A stretch of 43,797 nt of DNA from an uncultured Dehalococcoidia bacterium (GCA_913047625.1 CAJWUJ010000011.1:1-43797); one strand, 5' to 3'. Shown: positions 7,772-17,270, numbered from the stretch's first letter. The notes: generated by a model not told the origin, from the letters alone. Numbers and translations: made by a program.

Positions 7772-8866
7772 TTAAACATTGAAAAGAACGTTGACCACAT
7801 CTCCGTCCTTTACAATATAGTCCTTTCCTTCAGATCTTATTAATCCTTTTTTCCGCGCGTCAGCCAAAACCCCAGAACATGATATGAGTTCTTCGTAATG
7901 TATTACCTCAGCTCGAATGAAACCACGCTCTAAATCGGTATGAATCTTACCAGCTGCCCGTTGAACAGATATACCAGAAGGAATCTCCCACGCCTTAACC
8001 TCATCTTCCCCCACTGTAAAAAAAGAGATTTTTCCGCCTACCTGATAAGATAAATCTATAGACTGATCCATCCCACTTTGCTGCATACCAAGGTCTTCCC
8101 GAAACTCCTTTTCACTTGCTTTATCCATTTGTGCAAGCTCCATTTCAAGTTTTCCGCACATAGTGGTCATACCCATATCCGATTTGTCTTTAAATAACCC
8201 TAATTGGTCTAACATAGCTTGCTGTTCCTGAATCTGGTTTTCGTCAATATTGACAACAGCAATAACCGGTTTGGCTGTGAGGAGTTGATAACCAACAAGA
8301 ATTTTCCATTCTTCAGTTGTGATAGTTTGATCCCGGATAGCAATATTACTTCCAAGTTGGTCTTTAAGTCGGATGAAAAAATCTTTTTCTTTATCGAGAG
8401 TGGCACGCTCAATCTTTGAAGCGCCTTTGTACTTTTCAAGTAATTTGTCGATTCTTCTACTTACAAGATCAATATCAGAGAAAATTAATTCGTACATCAT
8501 ACTTTCTGCATCTCTTTTAAAATCGACCAGATCATCAACATGTATCACAGAAGGATCACTAAAGCTCCTGCAGACCAGTAAAAGTACATCTACTGCCTGA
8601 AGATTATTCAAAAACTCACCGGAAATCCCTCTGGTATCACCAATCCCATCAGGTGGTGGAGGTAAATCTATAAATGTTATCTCTGCAGGAGTCGTACGTT
8701 TAGGGTTAAATAGATTCGATAAGGTTAATAAGCGTTTATCAGGAACTTTAGCCACTCCAATATTCGAACTTTTTGCGAATCCGTCTACAATAGCAGAACC
8801 AGCAGTGACAGCGTTAAATATGGTGGTTTTTCCACTTTTAGGAAGACCTATAATACCAACTTCCAT
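7772..8866 (-). CDS. ychF: redox-regulated ATPase YchF (Obg-family, OLA1 homologue)
   Basis: YchF is a conserved P-loop NTPase that prefers ATP, binds ribosomes and affects translation and the oxidative stress response. The 364 residues are full length: GLPKSGKTT (7-15), the switch region ending TFIDLPPPPDG (the DxPG-like G3), and VVNIDE, the NxxE variant of the G4 motif that explains ATP preference. A helical middle domain follows and then the C-terminal TGS domain (FFTVGEDEVKAWEIPSGISVQRAAGKIHTDLE, ending VKDGDVVNVLFNV). The call is firm. It converges with nudC (33 bases apart). Confidence 0.97.
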   Translation of the reverse strand: MEVGIIGLPKSGKTTIFNAVTAGSAIVDGFAKSSNIGVAKVPDKRLLTLSNLFNPKRTTPAEITFIDLPPPPDGIGDTRGISGEFLNNLQAVDVLLLVCRSFSDPSVIHVDDLVDFKRDAESMMYELIFSDIDLVSRRIDKLLEKYKGASKIERATLDKEKDFFIRLKDQLGSNIAIRDQTITTEEWKILVGYQLLTAKPVIAVVNIDENQIQEQQAMLDQLGLFKDKSDMGMTTMCGKLEMELAQMDKASEKEFREDLGMQQSGMDQSIDLSYQVGGKISFFTVGEDEVKAWEIPSGISVQRAAGKIHTDLERGFIRAEVIHYEELISCSGVLADARKKGLIRSEGKDYIVKDGDVVNVLFNV

Positions 8867-9008
8867 TGCGTTAATAATTCCTTAAATTAGAAATATGGTA
8901 TGGGGAGACATCACGTATTGAATGTTAGGGATTCATCCGGGAATAGGCGCAATCACAGTACAATAGCAAGCGATAACACCCCACGCATTATCGATTCAAA
9001 TTAGCTGT

Positions 9009-9482
9009 CTATGAATTCGGTGTTTCTTCAGCCTTCAAAGATACACCGCGGGACGTAAGGTGATCCACCAGAGGAGACTCAGCAGGAATATAAGTCATAG
9101 GTAGCATCCTGTTTTCATCAAGGTATAGAGTAACTTTCCGATATCCTAATGGCCCACCAAGAAGACCTGGCGAAATTGTATACTCATTGACCCTGGAAAT
9201 CTCTACTTCAAACTCAGAAGATTTCCCAAATCCTGACCGAGAAACAATGATCGCCTTATTAGTCAATATGAATTTGCTGCTTCTCCAACTAAAATACCTG
9301 GGCAACACAACTAGCATAGCCAGTCCTACTGGCAAAATCCCCATAGTCAAAAAGTCTGTAAACGCAGCTACAGACAAAATTACAACCCATGGAAATGCGG
9401 GTAACATCCACGCCATAGGAGACTGCTTAATAATCGTATCACCGTCAATAAAACGTTGTTCGCCTTCCTGAAAGTCTGCCAC
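9009..9482 (-). CDS. PH-domain membrane protein (bPH2/YdbT-like)
   Basis: The 157 residues begin with an EGEQ lead and then two hydrophobic helices at about 24-42 and 44-62 (LPAFPWVVILSVAAF and ILPVGLAMLVVLP). These are followed by a short PH-like sheet domain: FILTNKAIIVSRSGFGKSSEFEVEISRVNEYTI. That pattern (TM pair, then LTNKAIIV and a conserved I-x-RV-NE) is typical of bacterial PH domain proteins. Their molecular role is generally unknown. The start is a GTG with GGAGGTACTC upstream. It is leftward after ychF's start and is separated by 142 bases, so the two could be transcribed independently. Confidence 0.8.
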   Translation of the reverse strand: MADFQEGEQRFIDGDTIIKQSPMAWMLPAFPWVVILSVAAFTDFLTMGILPVGLAMLVVLPRYFSWRSSKFILTNKAIIVSRSGFGKSSEFEVEISRVNEYTISPGLLGGPLGYRKVTLYLDENRMLPMTYIPAESPLVDHLTSRGVSLKAEETPNS

Positions 9483-9522
9483 TGAGTACCTCCGAACAAT
9501 TGTATTGGCTAGAACTCCTAGC

Positions 9523-9551
9523 TCAAGCGAATGATGTATGGGGTCGCTTGA
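9523..9551. repeat. 8-bp inverted repeat, spacer 13
   Basis: TCAAGCGA (9523-9530) and TCGCTTGA (9544-9551) are perfect complements. They lie in the divergent region between the PH-domain gene and the RraA-like gene. They could be an operator or a hairpin; there is no T-run to suggest a terminator. Confidence 0.5.
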
Positions 9552-9612
9552 CTACGAGCCAAAGATAGTAGAACCTACTTGCGGCATTATAGTGCAGAAT
9601 AACTAGTAGATC

Positions 9613-9640
9613 AACGAACTATATTAAACGAACTATATTA
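9613..9640. repeat. perfect tandem 14-bp duplication upstream of the RraA-like gene
   Basis: The unit AACGAACTATATTA occurs twice back to back, at 9613-9626 and 9627-9640, ending 56 bases before the RraA-like start. It could be a slippage duplication or paired protein sites. Each copy contains a TATATT that could serve as a -10. Confidence 0.8.
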
Positions 9641-9696
9641 CTTGTTGAGGCATAACCTAACACTAAATCCATAATGCCAACTATAAGGAGCTCATT

Positions 9697-10380
9697 ATGA
9701 CGCAAAATACAATAGCCAGTGACTCTGATCTTCAATATCTTCGAAATACAGGGACGGGAGTAGTCCTTGACGCCGAAACAAGACTGGGCATAAACGCTTC
9801 TACCAAGACATTATTACCAATTCAAAGGTTTGGAGACGCCCCCCATATTGCTGGACCAGTTACCACAGTGAGATTTCTACCCAAGCGGAGCAGCGAAAAA
9901 CCTCTCACCAGCATGTATGAAATCATGCAGAATTCAGGTGCCGGGTCAGTTATAGTCGTTGAAGGCCACGGTTATTCAGGGCATTTATTCGGAGGCAACA
10001 TGGCCCATATGGGTATCCAAACTGGTGTGGAAGCGGTGTTGCTTGACTCAGGATATAGAGATCATCAAGAAATCCTAAGTTATGGCCTCAATCTGTTCTC
10101 AAGCAAAAAGGAAACAGTCTATCCTGCGGTTGGGAGTCTTCTAATCTCAGAGCTAGATGTCCCCATCAATTTTGATGGGGTACAAGTTCGTCCGGGTGAC
10201 ATAGCCATAGGAGATGATGACGGAGTTATTTTTATACCTCAGGAATCATATACCGAGGTCATGGCAAATGTGCGTGATATGGCACAGCTGGAAGAAGAAA
10301 TGGAGCGCCTAATTAGAGAAAAACAACCTGGCCACAAGATAAGAGAGCTACTTGCCACTAAGAAAAATCGAAAAGTTTGA
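9697..10380 (+). CDS. RraA-like / demethylmenaquinone methyltransferase-fold protein (possible aldolase)
   Basis: The 227 residues match the RraA fold family. GHLFGGNMAHMGIQTG (95-110) is the phosphate-like binding loop, and LLDSGYRD with D117, R121 and D122 is the metal and catalytic site. The C-terminal DVPINFDGVQVRPGDIAIGDDDGVIFIP segment is also diagnostic. The family holds 4-hydroxy-4-methyl-2-oxoglutarate or oxaloacetate aldolases and RNase E inhibitors. The presence of DxxxRD fits the metal-dependent enzyme type, but the substrate cannot be named. AAGGAG sits 8 bases before the ATG. The long helical tail (VMANVRDMAQLEEEMERLIREK) is slightly extended for the family. Confidence 0.88.
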   Translation: MTQNTIASDSDLQYLRNTGTGVVLDAETRLGINASTKTLLPIQRFGDAPHIAGPVTTVRFLPKRSSEKPLTSMYEIMQNSGAGSVIVVEGHGYSGHLFGGNMAHMGIQTGVEAVLLDSGYRDHQEILSYGLNLFSSKKETVYPAVGSLLISELDVPINFDGVQVRPGDIAIGDDDGVIFIPQESYTEVMANVRDMAQLEEEMERLIREKQPGHKIRELLATKKNRKV

Positions 10381-10424
10381 CGAATTAATAAAGAACCCGA
10401 TTCAATCTAGTGCTTGCCCGCCAA

Positions 10425-11171
10425 TTAGTTAAATCTATAAACTCTAAATGTATCCGTATAGGTAATTTTATCGCCTTGTTTTCTTTCGCGCCTTTTTCGC
10501 ATGTAAACTTCAGCCCTTTCAGGATCTACCTGACTTTTATGCTGCTTTAAAGCCTCTACTGCCGTACTAATGCTATCGGTTACATCTATTGATTTAATCT
10601 CCGTGGTTACTGAACCACCCATATCATTTTGTTGATGCTGAGCCCTATGATCAATAATAAAAAGGTATTTAACTTTATGAGGAGTTAAACCCTCTTCGAG
10701 TAAATCGGGAAATGTGAGTCTGTCTCGTGCCGCTGGAAACACCGATGAGACTGTAGCTTCCGATGCCGCAATATGGTCTGGATGGTTAACATAACTAGAG
10801 TTAAACAAGGAACGTTCAGGGGAAGAAGTTATAACAACATCCGGCCTAAATCTTCTTATTTGCTTAGTAATATCTTTCCGTAGAGACAAAGTGGGCTCCA
10901 ACATGGCATCTTCATAATCTAAGAAAACAACTTCCTTCAAACCAAGAACCTCACCCGCTGCAAGTTGCTCTTTCTTCCTGATTTTGGTTAGTTGCGGTGA
11001 AGTCATATTAGGATCGTCACTTCCTTTACTTCCATCCGTGCAAACAACATAGGATACTTCTATTCCCTGTTGGCTCCAAAGTGCGACGGTCGGTGAACAG
11101 CCCCAGTCAGCATCATCGGGATGAGCAAAAACTACCATTGCACGTTTAATATCAAATTCATTTTCCGTCAT
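10425..11171 (-). CDS. PIG-L family deacetylase
   Basis: PIG-L/LmbE enzymes are zinc-dependent deacetylases of N-acetyl sugars and related amines. The 248 residues carry the motif AHPDDAD (16-22), with the zinc ligands His and Asp, and the NHPDHIAASEA motif (near 130) supplying the third ligand. The GCSPTVALWSQQG stretch lies just after the first motif and the TDGSKGSDDP loop follows. These match the BshB/MshB/LmbE superfamily, but the neighbouring genes do not identify a substrate. Start ATG at 11171 has an AGGAG site upstream. The adjacent oxidoreductase is divergently transcribed. Confidence 0.92.
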   Translation of the reverse strand: MTENEFDIKRAMVVFAHPDDADWGCSPTVALWSQQGIEVSYVVCTDGSKGSDDPNMTSPQLTKIRKKEQLAAGEVLGLKEVVFLDYEDAMLEPTLSLRKDITKQIRRFRPDVVITSSPERSLFNSSYVNHPDHIAASEATVSSVFPAARDRLTFPDLLEEGLTPHKVKYLFIIDHRAQHQQNDMGGSVTTEIKSIDVTDSISTAVEALKQHKSQVDPERAEVYMRKRRERKQGDKITYTDTFRVYRFN

Positions 11172-11537
11172 AAATATTCACGCTACTCCTATATGTACTT
11201 ACCTTATTTAATTAGCAAATTAGGGTAATTTGGTTATTTTAAAAGTTGTCATTACATGATACCAGTTTTATATTGGATATACAGTAATTCACTAAGCAAA
11301 TTGAATGATATAACAGATTTAGCCAGTTGATGATATCCCGCCACCAAATAGAGGGTAAGTCTCGTTAATCTCCTCGTGATAGCAATCGACTATAAAAAGC
11401 AGTTTAAAGGTGTTCTTATCCATAGGCATTCATATAGATCAAGCCTTGTAATACAATTTGAGATCTCCTAGAATATCCTAGTCCCGAATACGTATGCACT
11501 AAAAAGATTACAGTTTTATTAAATGAGGTGAACCTAC
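11172..11537. other. 366-base divergent intergenic region
   Basis: I see no gene here. The longest ATG frames are under 20 codons and lack ribosome sites. A candidate rightward promoter is at 11429-11457. The rest is AT-rich. Confidence 0.6.
11429..11457 (+). promoter_or_regulatory. candidate sigma-A promoter of the FAD oxidoreductase gene
   Basis: TTCATA (11429-11434), a 17-base spacer and TACAAT (11452-11457). The -10 is 5/6 to consensus and the -35 is 4/6. It lies about 80 bases before the start. Confidence 0.4.
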
Positions 11538-12659
11538 ATGGAAAACCCTGATGTGGTAATCATAGGAGCTGGAGGTGCAGGCTGCGCCACTGGATACTAT
11601 TTAGCCAGCGCTGGAAAAAAAGTAATGATAGTAGAAAAAGAGGCAATTGCAAGTCATGCTTCTGGTTTTGCTTTCGGTGGGTTGCAACCATTAGCAGGAG
11701 CTGGTATCCCAGGCCCAACCTTACCTCTTGCCATAGCATCGCACCATTTGCACACATCTCTAGCCCCAATACTAGAAGAAGAAACAGGGATGGACACCCA
11801 TTTTCGCATTCATCCAAGAATGAATTTAGCCTTTGATGAACAAACCAAAAACTCTTTACTAACCTCGCTTGAATGGCAAAAAGAATATACAGAATTCAGC
11901 CTGAGTTGGATCTCAGCAGAAGAAGTCCAATCATATGAACCACGCCTTTCAAAAGAAATTATAGGAGCCATGCTAGTTGAAGGAACCTCTAGTATTGAAA
12001 GCTACAGATATGTTCTATCGTTAGCTCAGGCAATAGAAAAGAAGGGCGGTGAAATCAAACAGGGAAATGTCGTTGGAATCCGTAAAACTGGCTCAAAAGC
12101 TCATACCGTATGTTTAGAAAACACTGAAATTTTGTGTGAAGATGTTGTTATAGCTGCGGGCCCGTGGTCATCCGAGTGCTCACAATGGATTAATTGGCCA
12201 ATACCTGTTAAACCTTTAAAAGGACAAATTCTTCGTCTATCACTTCCTAGCGGTCCACTTAAATGCAGTTTTAACTCCGGACATGGATACGTAGGAACAA
12301 AGCCTGATGGACTTACTTGGTTAGGTACCACTGAAGAACCGGTTGGATTTGACGACAATCCAACATCTGAGGCCAGAGATTATTTGATTTCTTTCCTCTT
12401 GGAAATGTTACCTGACTTAGATGACGCACAAATAATCCATCACACAGCCTGTCTCCGTCCAATGAGTGAAGATGGACTTCCTATAATCGGAAAAGTGCCG
12501 GACCTGGATAATGTATATGTAGCCACCGGTGCTGGACGAAAAGGCATTCTTCTTAGTACAGGAATGGGAAAAGCAATTTCTGAATTAATTTTGAACAAAG
12601 AAAGTGCCTTAGCAACGCCAGAACTTTCTTTGAACCGTTTCGATAAGACGTCAGTCTAA
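11538..12659 (+). CDS. FAD-dependent amine oxidoreductase (DAO family, glycine/sarcosine oxidase-like)
   Basis: The 373 residues have the DAO fold. The Rossmann dinucleotide motif is at 8-19 (IIGAGGAGCATG), then EKEAIASHASGFAFGG, where FAD-contacting residues of D-amino acid or glycine/sarcosine oxidases lie. LKGQILRL is central, and the C-terminal HHTACLRPMSEDGLPIIGKVPDLDNVYVATGAGRKG segment binds FAD's pyrophosphate in this family. The substrate is probably a small secondary or primary amine, but it cannot be fixed. GAGGTGA (from 11526) precedes the ATG. The sucC start is 71 bases downstream on the same strand, with an independent ribosome site. Confidence 0.9.
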   Translation: MENPDVVIIGAGGAGCATGYYLASAGKKVMIVEKEAIASHASGFAFGGLQPLAGAGIPGPTLPLAIASHHLHTSLAPILEEETGMDTHFRIHPRMNLAFDEQTKNSLLTSLEWQKEYTEFSLSWISAEEVQSYEPRLSKEIIGAMLVEGTSSIESYRYVLSLAQAIEKKGGEIKQGNVVGIRKTGSKAHTVCLENTEILCEDVVIAAGPWSSECSQWINWPIPVKPLKGQILRLSLPSGPLKCSFNSGHGYVGTKPDGLTWLGTTEEPVGFDDNPTSEARDYLISFLLEMLPDLDDAQIIHHTACLRPMSEDGLPIIGKVPDLDNVYVATGAGRKGILLSTGMGKAISELILNKESALATPELSLNRFDKTSV

Positions 12660-12729
12660 TGCCAAAACTGTTTTATGCTGACTAGTAATCATTGATAACA
12701 ACTAAAACCCCACTTGAAATGAGGCATAT

Positions 12730-13884
12730 ATGAATATTCATGAGTACCAAGCAAAAGCAATTCTAAGTGAATACGGTATTAATATCCCGCAATCAAAAAT
12801 GGTAACCAATGCGGAAGATGCCAAATCGGCAGCACAAGAACTTGGGGGCAAAGCTGTAGTAAAAGCCCAAGTTCACGCAGGGGGAAGAGGCAAAGCAGGA
12901 GGTGTAAAAATCGGGCATACACCTACCGAAGTAGCCACTATTGCTGAATCCTTAATAGGGACCAATCTCGTAACTCATCAGACTGGAACTGATGGAGCCC
13001 CAATTAATTGCGTACTTGTAGAAGAAGCTACCTCAATAAAACAGGAAATGTACTTCAGCATCGTCATTGATGGTGCAACTAAGTCTGCTATAGCTATAGC
13101 GAGTCTTTCAGGAGGAATGGATATAGAAGAGGTTGCAGCGACAGAACCAGAAAAAATCTTACGTGTAAGTATTGACCCTGGTGTCGGATTCTCACCTTTT
13201 CAAGGTCGTTCTTTGGGATATCAACTCGGTTTATCTGATGCGAATATCAAGGCCTTCTCGAAAATAGCTGCTAACTGCTACAAAGTGTTTATTGACAATG
13301 ATTGCTCACTCATAGAAATCAACCCTTTGGCAATTACAGGGGACGATACTTTGACGGCTCTGGACGCCAAAATAGAAATTGAGGAAGACTCGTTATTCCG
13401 GCATCAAAGTCTAGAAAATCTTCGCGATACGTCTCAGGAAGACTCTCAAGAAAAAAAGTCCAGGGAGATCGGGCTTTCTTACGTTAAACTGGAAGGAAAC
13501 GTAGGTTGTATGGTCAACGGTGCAGGCTTAGCCATGGCAACCATGGATATAGTAAAAACCGCAGGTGCACAACCAGCCAATTTTCTTGACGTAGGAGGAG
13601 GGGCAAGTCAAGAAAAAATAGCAGCGGCATTTACCCTCCTGCTCGAGGATTCTCAAGTAAAGAAGATCCTCGTAAATATCTTTGGGGGTATTCTAAGGTG
13701 TGATATAGCAGCAAAAGGAATTGTAGACGCGTGCAAAAATCACAAGTCAGACATCCCCATTGTTGTGCGATTATTAGGCACGAACGCTGATGAAGGAAAA
13801 TCAATTCTCCAAGGTTCAGGACTCAACATACGTCTAGCAGAGACATTGATAGAAGCGGCAAATCTTATAACAACTTCAAACTAA
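12730..13884 (+). CDS. sucC: succinate-CoA ligase, ADP/GDP-forming, beta subunit
   Basis: With SucD this converts succinyl-CoA, phosphate and NDP to succinate, CoA and NTP in the TCA cycle. The 384 residues are full length: an N-terminal ATP-grasp region (MNIHEYQAKAILSEYG, then KAQVHAGGRGKAGG near 43-58), EINPLAIT (near 197) as nucleotide/metal ligand region, and a C-terminal CoA-ligase-like flavodoxin domain (NIFGGILRCDIAAKGIV). The protein is slightly variable in the middle (a hydrophilic insert near 226-250). GAGG is just upstream of the ATG. The sucD start follows after 9 bases, so the two form a transcriptional unit. Confidence 0.97.
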   Translation: MNIHEYQAKAILSEYGINIPQSKMVTNAEDAKSAAQELGGKAVVKAQVHAGGRGKAGGVKIGHTPTEVATIAESLIGTNLVTHQTGTDGAPINCVLVEEATSIKQEMYFSIVIDGATKSAIAIASLSGGMDIEEVAATEPEKILRVSIDPGVGFSPFQGRSLGYQLGLSDANIKAFSKIAANCYKVFIDNDCSLIEINPLAITGDDTLTALDAKIEIEEDSLFRHQSLENLRDTSQEDSQEKKSREIGLSYVKLEGNVGCMVNGAGLAMATMDIVKTAGAQPANFLDVGGGASQEKIAAAFTLLLEDSQVKKILVNIFGGILRCDIAAKGIVDACKNHKSDIPIVVRLLGTNADEGKSILQGSGLNIRLAETLIEAANLITTSN

Positions 13885-13893
13885 GGAGTCTCA

Positions 13894-14772
13894 ATGTCAA
13901 TTTTAGTAGATACAAATTCTAGAATAGTAGTACAAGGAATTACAGGGAAAGAAGGGAGTTTCCATGCTCAGCGATGCATCGATTTTGGAACCAATGTAGT
14001 CGCTGGAGTGACACCAGGCAAAGGCTCCACTTTATTTATGGATAGTGTGCCTATATTTGATACCTTAGAACAAGCAGTTGAAAAAACCCAACCAAATGTA
14101 TCTATTATTTTCGTGCCAGCTCCGTTTGCTCCAGATGCCATTCTCGAGGCTGCCGAAAATGAGATTCCTCTCATAATCTGTATTACCGAGGGTTTACCAG
14201 TTCAAGATACCATTCGGGTGGTCAGGTATATTGAAAGAAAACCTGTTCGACTTCTAGGACCGAATTGCCCAGGCATTATTTCACCTGGGGACAAATGTAA
14301 AGTGGGAATCATGCCTGCGAGTATCCACAAGGCTGGCAAAGTAGGAGTAGTATCAAGAAGCGGAACTTTGACGTACGAAACTGTACAGCAATTGTCAGAA
14401 TTAGGAATTGGCCAGTCCACTTGTGTAGGTATAGGAGGAGATCCAGTGTCTGGTACAACTTTTGCAGATATTTTAGAGATGTTCCAGAACGATCCAGAAA
14501 CAGATGCTGTAGTCTTAATAGGAGAAATTGGAGGTACTAAAGAACAGCTTGCTGCAGATTATATAAAGAACAACTTCAAAAAACCGATAGCATCATTGAT
14601 CGTTGGACAAACCGCTCCTAAAGGGAAACGCATGGGTCATGCAGGAGCAGTTGTAACTGGTCCGGCAGCTCTAGCATCAGAAAAGATAGCAGCTCTTCGT
14701 GACGCGGGAGCATTCATCATAAACACTCCTTCAGAGATAGGAGCCACCGTGGAAAAAATGCTTAATACTTAA
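13894..14772 (+). CDS. sucD: succinate-CoA ligase alpha subunit
   Basis: The alpha subunit carries the CoA-binding Rossmann domain and the catalytic phospho-histidine. The 292 residues are complete: [16 protein letters not shown] (near 12-27) is the CoA site, [20 protein letters not shown] (near 122-141) is the ligase signature, and GHAGAVV (near 249) contains the phosphorylated His. The start has AAGGAG (13883-13888) upstream, overlapping the sucC stop. It is co-transcribed with sucC. No other TCA genes are in the window. The NTP specificity (ATP or GTP) cannot be told from the alpha subunit. Confidence 0.97.
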   Translation: MSILVDTNSRIVVQGITGKEGSFHAQRCIDFGTNVVAGVTPGKGSTLFMDSVPIFDTLEQAVEKTQPNVSIIFVPAPFAPDAILEAAENEIPLIICITEGLPVQDTIRVVRYIERKPVRLLGPNCPGIISPGDKCKVGIMPASIHKAGKVGVVSRSGTLTYETVQQLSELGIGQSTCVGIGGDPVSGTTFADILEMFQNDPETDAVVLIGEIGGTKEQLAADYIKNNFKKPIASLIVGQTAPKGKRMGHAGAVVTGPAALASEKIAALRDAGAFIINTPSEIGATVEKMLNT

Positions 14773-14811
14773 GCTGGCCAAATTCCACGTCGTGCCTAGT
14801 ATAGGATTATG

Positions 14812-15852
14812 TTAATGTTTGAATGCAAATCCATTCGCCCCATGGGTAACATTTTTAAGGCCAGCATGTAATACCATATACGGTATAGCTAATTTCGGAT
14901 TGACATTGTGATCCAAGCAATCTATTGTTTCCTGAATTACAGCGATGGCACTCTTGATGCCACTAACTTCATACTTATCGGCATTTCTATCTAGTTCATC
15001 TATTTGAGAGGAACAAATCACTAAACTAGGCATTCCAATTTTGACCATGAGTAAGTCCCGCCACCAATTTAACCATAGTTGAATTTCATCCCTTACAGCT
15101 TCATCATTTTCAGACCATTTAGATACCAGCTGATCCGCATACTTTAACTGACTTTTCAAACTAGACTCAATAACCGAAGAAATATTAGCAAATCTCGCCC
15201 GTATTTGGAGCAAATTCGTTCTATCATTTTCTCTATCGCCTTCCCACTCAATACCAGCTTGCGCTAGTTGCGCCATTTCGGTGGCATCTGATATATCAAC
15301 TCCGGCTTCCTGTATAAGAAACTCTACCGTATCTGTTACGCTCATTTTATTAAGCCTAATTTTTTGACATCGGCTAGCAACCGTAGGCAATAAATCCTGT
15401 TCAGATGAAGCCACCAAAATGTAGAGAACATTAGGTTCAGGCTCTTCCAGTAATTTCAATAAAGCATTGGCAGTATGGAGAGTCATCTTTTTGGCTTCTC
15501 CAATCAAGAATACCCTGTATTTTGCCTCATACGGTCTAAGATTTGCCTTACTACGAATTTCCCTGGCAACATCCTTCAAGATCTTAGCATTGGCAGTACT
15601 CTCATTAAATGAATGAGAATCAATCATCTCAACATCGGGATGTGTTCCAAGCCATATTTTGCTACAGGGAACACAAGTACCACACGGGGCATTTGTACCA
15701 GTACAGTTAACAGCCTGAGCCATTTTTATAGCAAAGAAACCTTTGCCACTGTTCTGTGGCCCCAAAACCAAATAGGCATGGTGAACTTTGCCCACGTGTA
15801 AGCCGTTCACGAAAGAATTTATCTTTGTTTGCTGATCGACACTGCTCCACAT
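14812..15852 (-). CDS. holB: DNA polymerase III clamp-loader subunit delta'
   Basis: Delta' helps open the sliding clamp in the polymerase III clamp loader. The 346 residues show the AAA+ clamp-loader pattern: HAYLVLGPQNSGKG (25-38), a zinc module with C50, C57, C60 and C63, a long EAKKMTLHTANALLKLLEEPEPN segment (sensor/delta' signature) and ASRCQKI (SRC motif). The P-loop GPQNSGKG lacks the Ser/Thr after Lys, as expected for a delta' that does not hydrolyse ATP. The C-terminal half is divergent, as usual. It follows lysA by 13 bases on the same strand and likely shares its transcript. DnaX would be the closest alternative, but the absence of an intact P-loop and the length favour delta'. 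Confidence 0.92.
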   Translation of the reverse strand: MWSSVDQQTKINSFVNGLHVGKVHHAYLVLGPQNSGKGFFAIKMAQAVNCTGTNAPCGTCVPCSKIWLGTHPDVEMIDSHSFNESTANAKILKDVAREIRSKANLRPYEAKYRVFLIGEAKKMTLHTANALLKLLEEPEPNVLYILVASSEQDLLPTVASRCQKIRLNKMSVTDTVEFLIQEAGVDISDATEMAQLAQAGIEWEGDRENDRTNLLQIRARFANISSVIESSLKSQLKYADQLVSKWSENDEAVRDEIQLWLNWWRDLLMVKIGMPSLVICSSQIDELDRNADKYEVSGIKSAIAVIQETIDCLDHNVNPKLAIPYMVLHAGLKNVTHGANGFAFKH

Positions 15853-15865
15853 CTATTCCCACTTC

Positions 15866-17179
15866 CTACCTGCTATCTAATGCCATTAAGTCCTCATATG
15901 TCTCTCTTCGACGCAAAATTCTTGCAGAACCATTGTCTACAATCACAATGGGTGGCCGAGGAGCTAAATTATAATTACTAGCCATAGAAGGGCAATACGC
16001 TCCTGAAGCAGGTATTGCTATCACATCTCCTTGCTCCAAACTTGGCATCTCGGCATCGCGAACCAAAATATCACCGGATTCGCAGAATTTTCCAGCGATC
16101 GTGACCGGCCCCACATTCTTTTCAAACATTTTGTTAGCAGCTACAACCTCATATTGCGCTTGATAGAGAGCTGGCCTAATATTATCACCCATTCCTCCAT
16201 CAACTGAAACATACGATCTGACACCTGGTATTTCTTTAATTGCTCCCACAGTATATAAAGCTACACCTGCTGGTCCTACGATGGATCGACCAGGTTCAAC
16301 GGTTAGTTCTGGTAATTCCATATTGAGGGCTCCGCAACGTTCCTTAACAGCTCCAACTATGACATCAGCAAAATCTTTGACGGGGGGAGGATTATCGTGA
16401 TCGAGATAAGCAATAGCAAATCCTCCTCCTGGACTAAACTCCTTGAGTTCTAGGCCATATTCCCTCATCTCAGAGGCAAATTCCAACACCACCTCAATAG
16501 CTTTGGCATAGGGTTCTGTTTCAAAAATAGGGGACCCTAAATGAAAATGCAGACCCAAAAGTCTAAGATTTGAAGCCTTTAGGCATTGTTGTACCGCTAA
16601 CTTAGCATGACCAGTCTCCAAAGAGAAACCAAACTTGCTATCTAACACTCCTGTGGTCGTATAAACATGTGTGTGAGGGTCAATACTTGGAGAGACACGA
16701 AGCAAAATATCTTGCACCAAACCTTTTTCCCCAGCTAGCTGATTCAATAGTTCTATCTCGTGAAAGCTATCAACCACTATTCTTCCGATAGAAACATCAA
16801 GAGCATCATTAAGTTCCTCATAGGACTTATTGTTACCGTGGAAATACACAGTTTCCATAGGAACCCCTGCTGCTTTTAAAACAGCAAGCTCACCACCCGA
16901 AACAACATCAAACCCCAAACCTTGGCTATCGATCAAGTCGGCCAATCCCAAATTTATGACAGCTTTAGATGCATACAGCACCTTAGTATTTTGGTACCGA
17001 GACTCAAATTCATAACGGTATTCTTGGCACTTTGCAACAATAGTTTCATGATCTAAAACGTAGAGTGGTGTACCGTACTCATTAGCTAGTTTCATAACAT
17101 TACAACCACCTACTACTAACTGTCCCTTCTCATCTATCGCGCTAGTCATAGGAAAAACTTTTGAGTTCAAAGGCTTCAT
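15866..17179 (-). CDS. lysA: diaminopimelate decarboxylase
   Basis: LysA removes CO2 from meso-diaminopimelate to give L-lysine. The 437 residues match group IV PLP decarboxylases. K72 in LYASKAV binds PLP; HFHLGSPI, SPGGGFAIAY and EPGRSIVGPAG form the PLP and substrate pocket of the TIM barrel; CESGDIL supplies the active-site cysteine; and GAYCPSMASNYN is the dimer-interface and substrate-binding end. The ATG at 17179 has AAGGAG upstream. A promoter candidate lies about 70-90 bases upstream. holB follows directly. Confidence 0.97.
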   Translation of the reverse strand: MKPLNSKVFPMTSAIDEKGQLVVGGCNVMKLANEYGTPLYVLDHETIVAKCQEYRYEFESRYQNTKVLYASKAVINLGLADLIDSQGLGFDVVSGGELAVLKAAGVPMETVYFHGNNKSYEELNDALDVSIGRIVVDSFHEIELLNQLAGEKGLVQDILLRVSPSIDPHTHVYTTTGVLDSKFGFSLETGHAKLAVQQCLKASNLRLLGLHFHLGSPIFETEPYAKAIEVVLEFASEMREYGLELKEFSPGGGFAIAYLDHDNPPPVKDFADVIVGAVKERCGALNMELPELTVEPGRSIVGPAGVALYTVGAIKEIPGVRSYVSVDGGMGDNIRPALYQAQYEVVAANKMFEKNVGPVTIAGKFCESGDILVRDAEMPSLEQGDVIAIPASGAYCPSMASNYNLAPRPPIVIVDNGSARILRRRETYEDLMALDSR

Positions 17180-17240
17180 GATATCAACTCCTTATTTAGA
17201 AAATCACTGTAACCGAATTTTGAAGCACTAGGAGAAGACC

Positions 17241-17270
17241 ATCTTAGAAAAGTCCTTATCTGGCTGTCAA
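17241..17270 (-). promoter_or_regulatory. candidate sigma-A promoter of lysA-holB
   Basis: Read on the minus strand: TTGACA (17265-17270), an 18-base spacer, TAAGAT (17241-17246). The -35 is consensus; the -10 is 4/6. Confidence 0.5.

Noticed and set aside
14812-15852. DnaX (tau/gamma) instead of delta'
   Set aside because: The P-loop lacks the Ser/Thr after Lys and the C-terminal length and pattern fit delta'.
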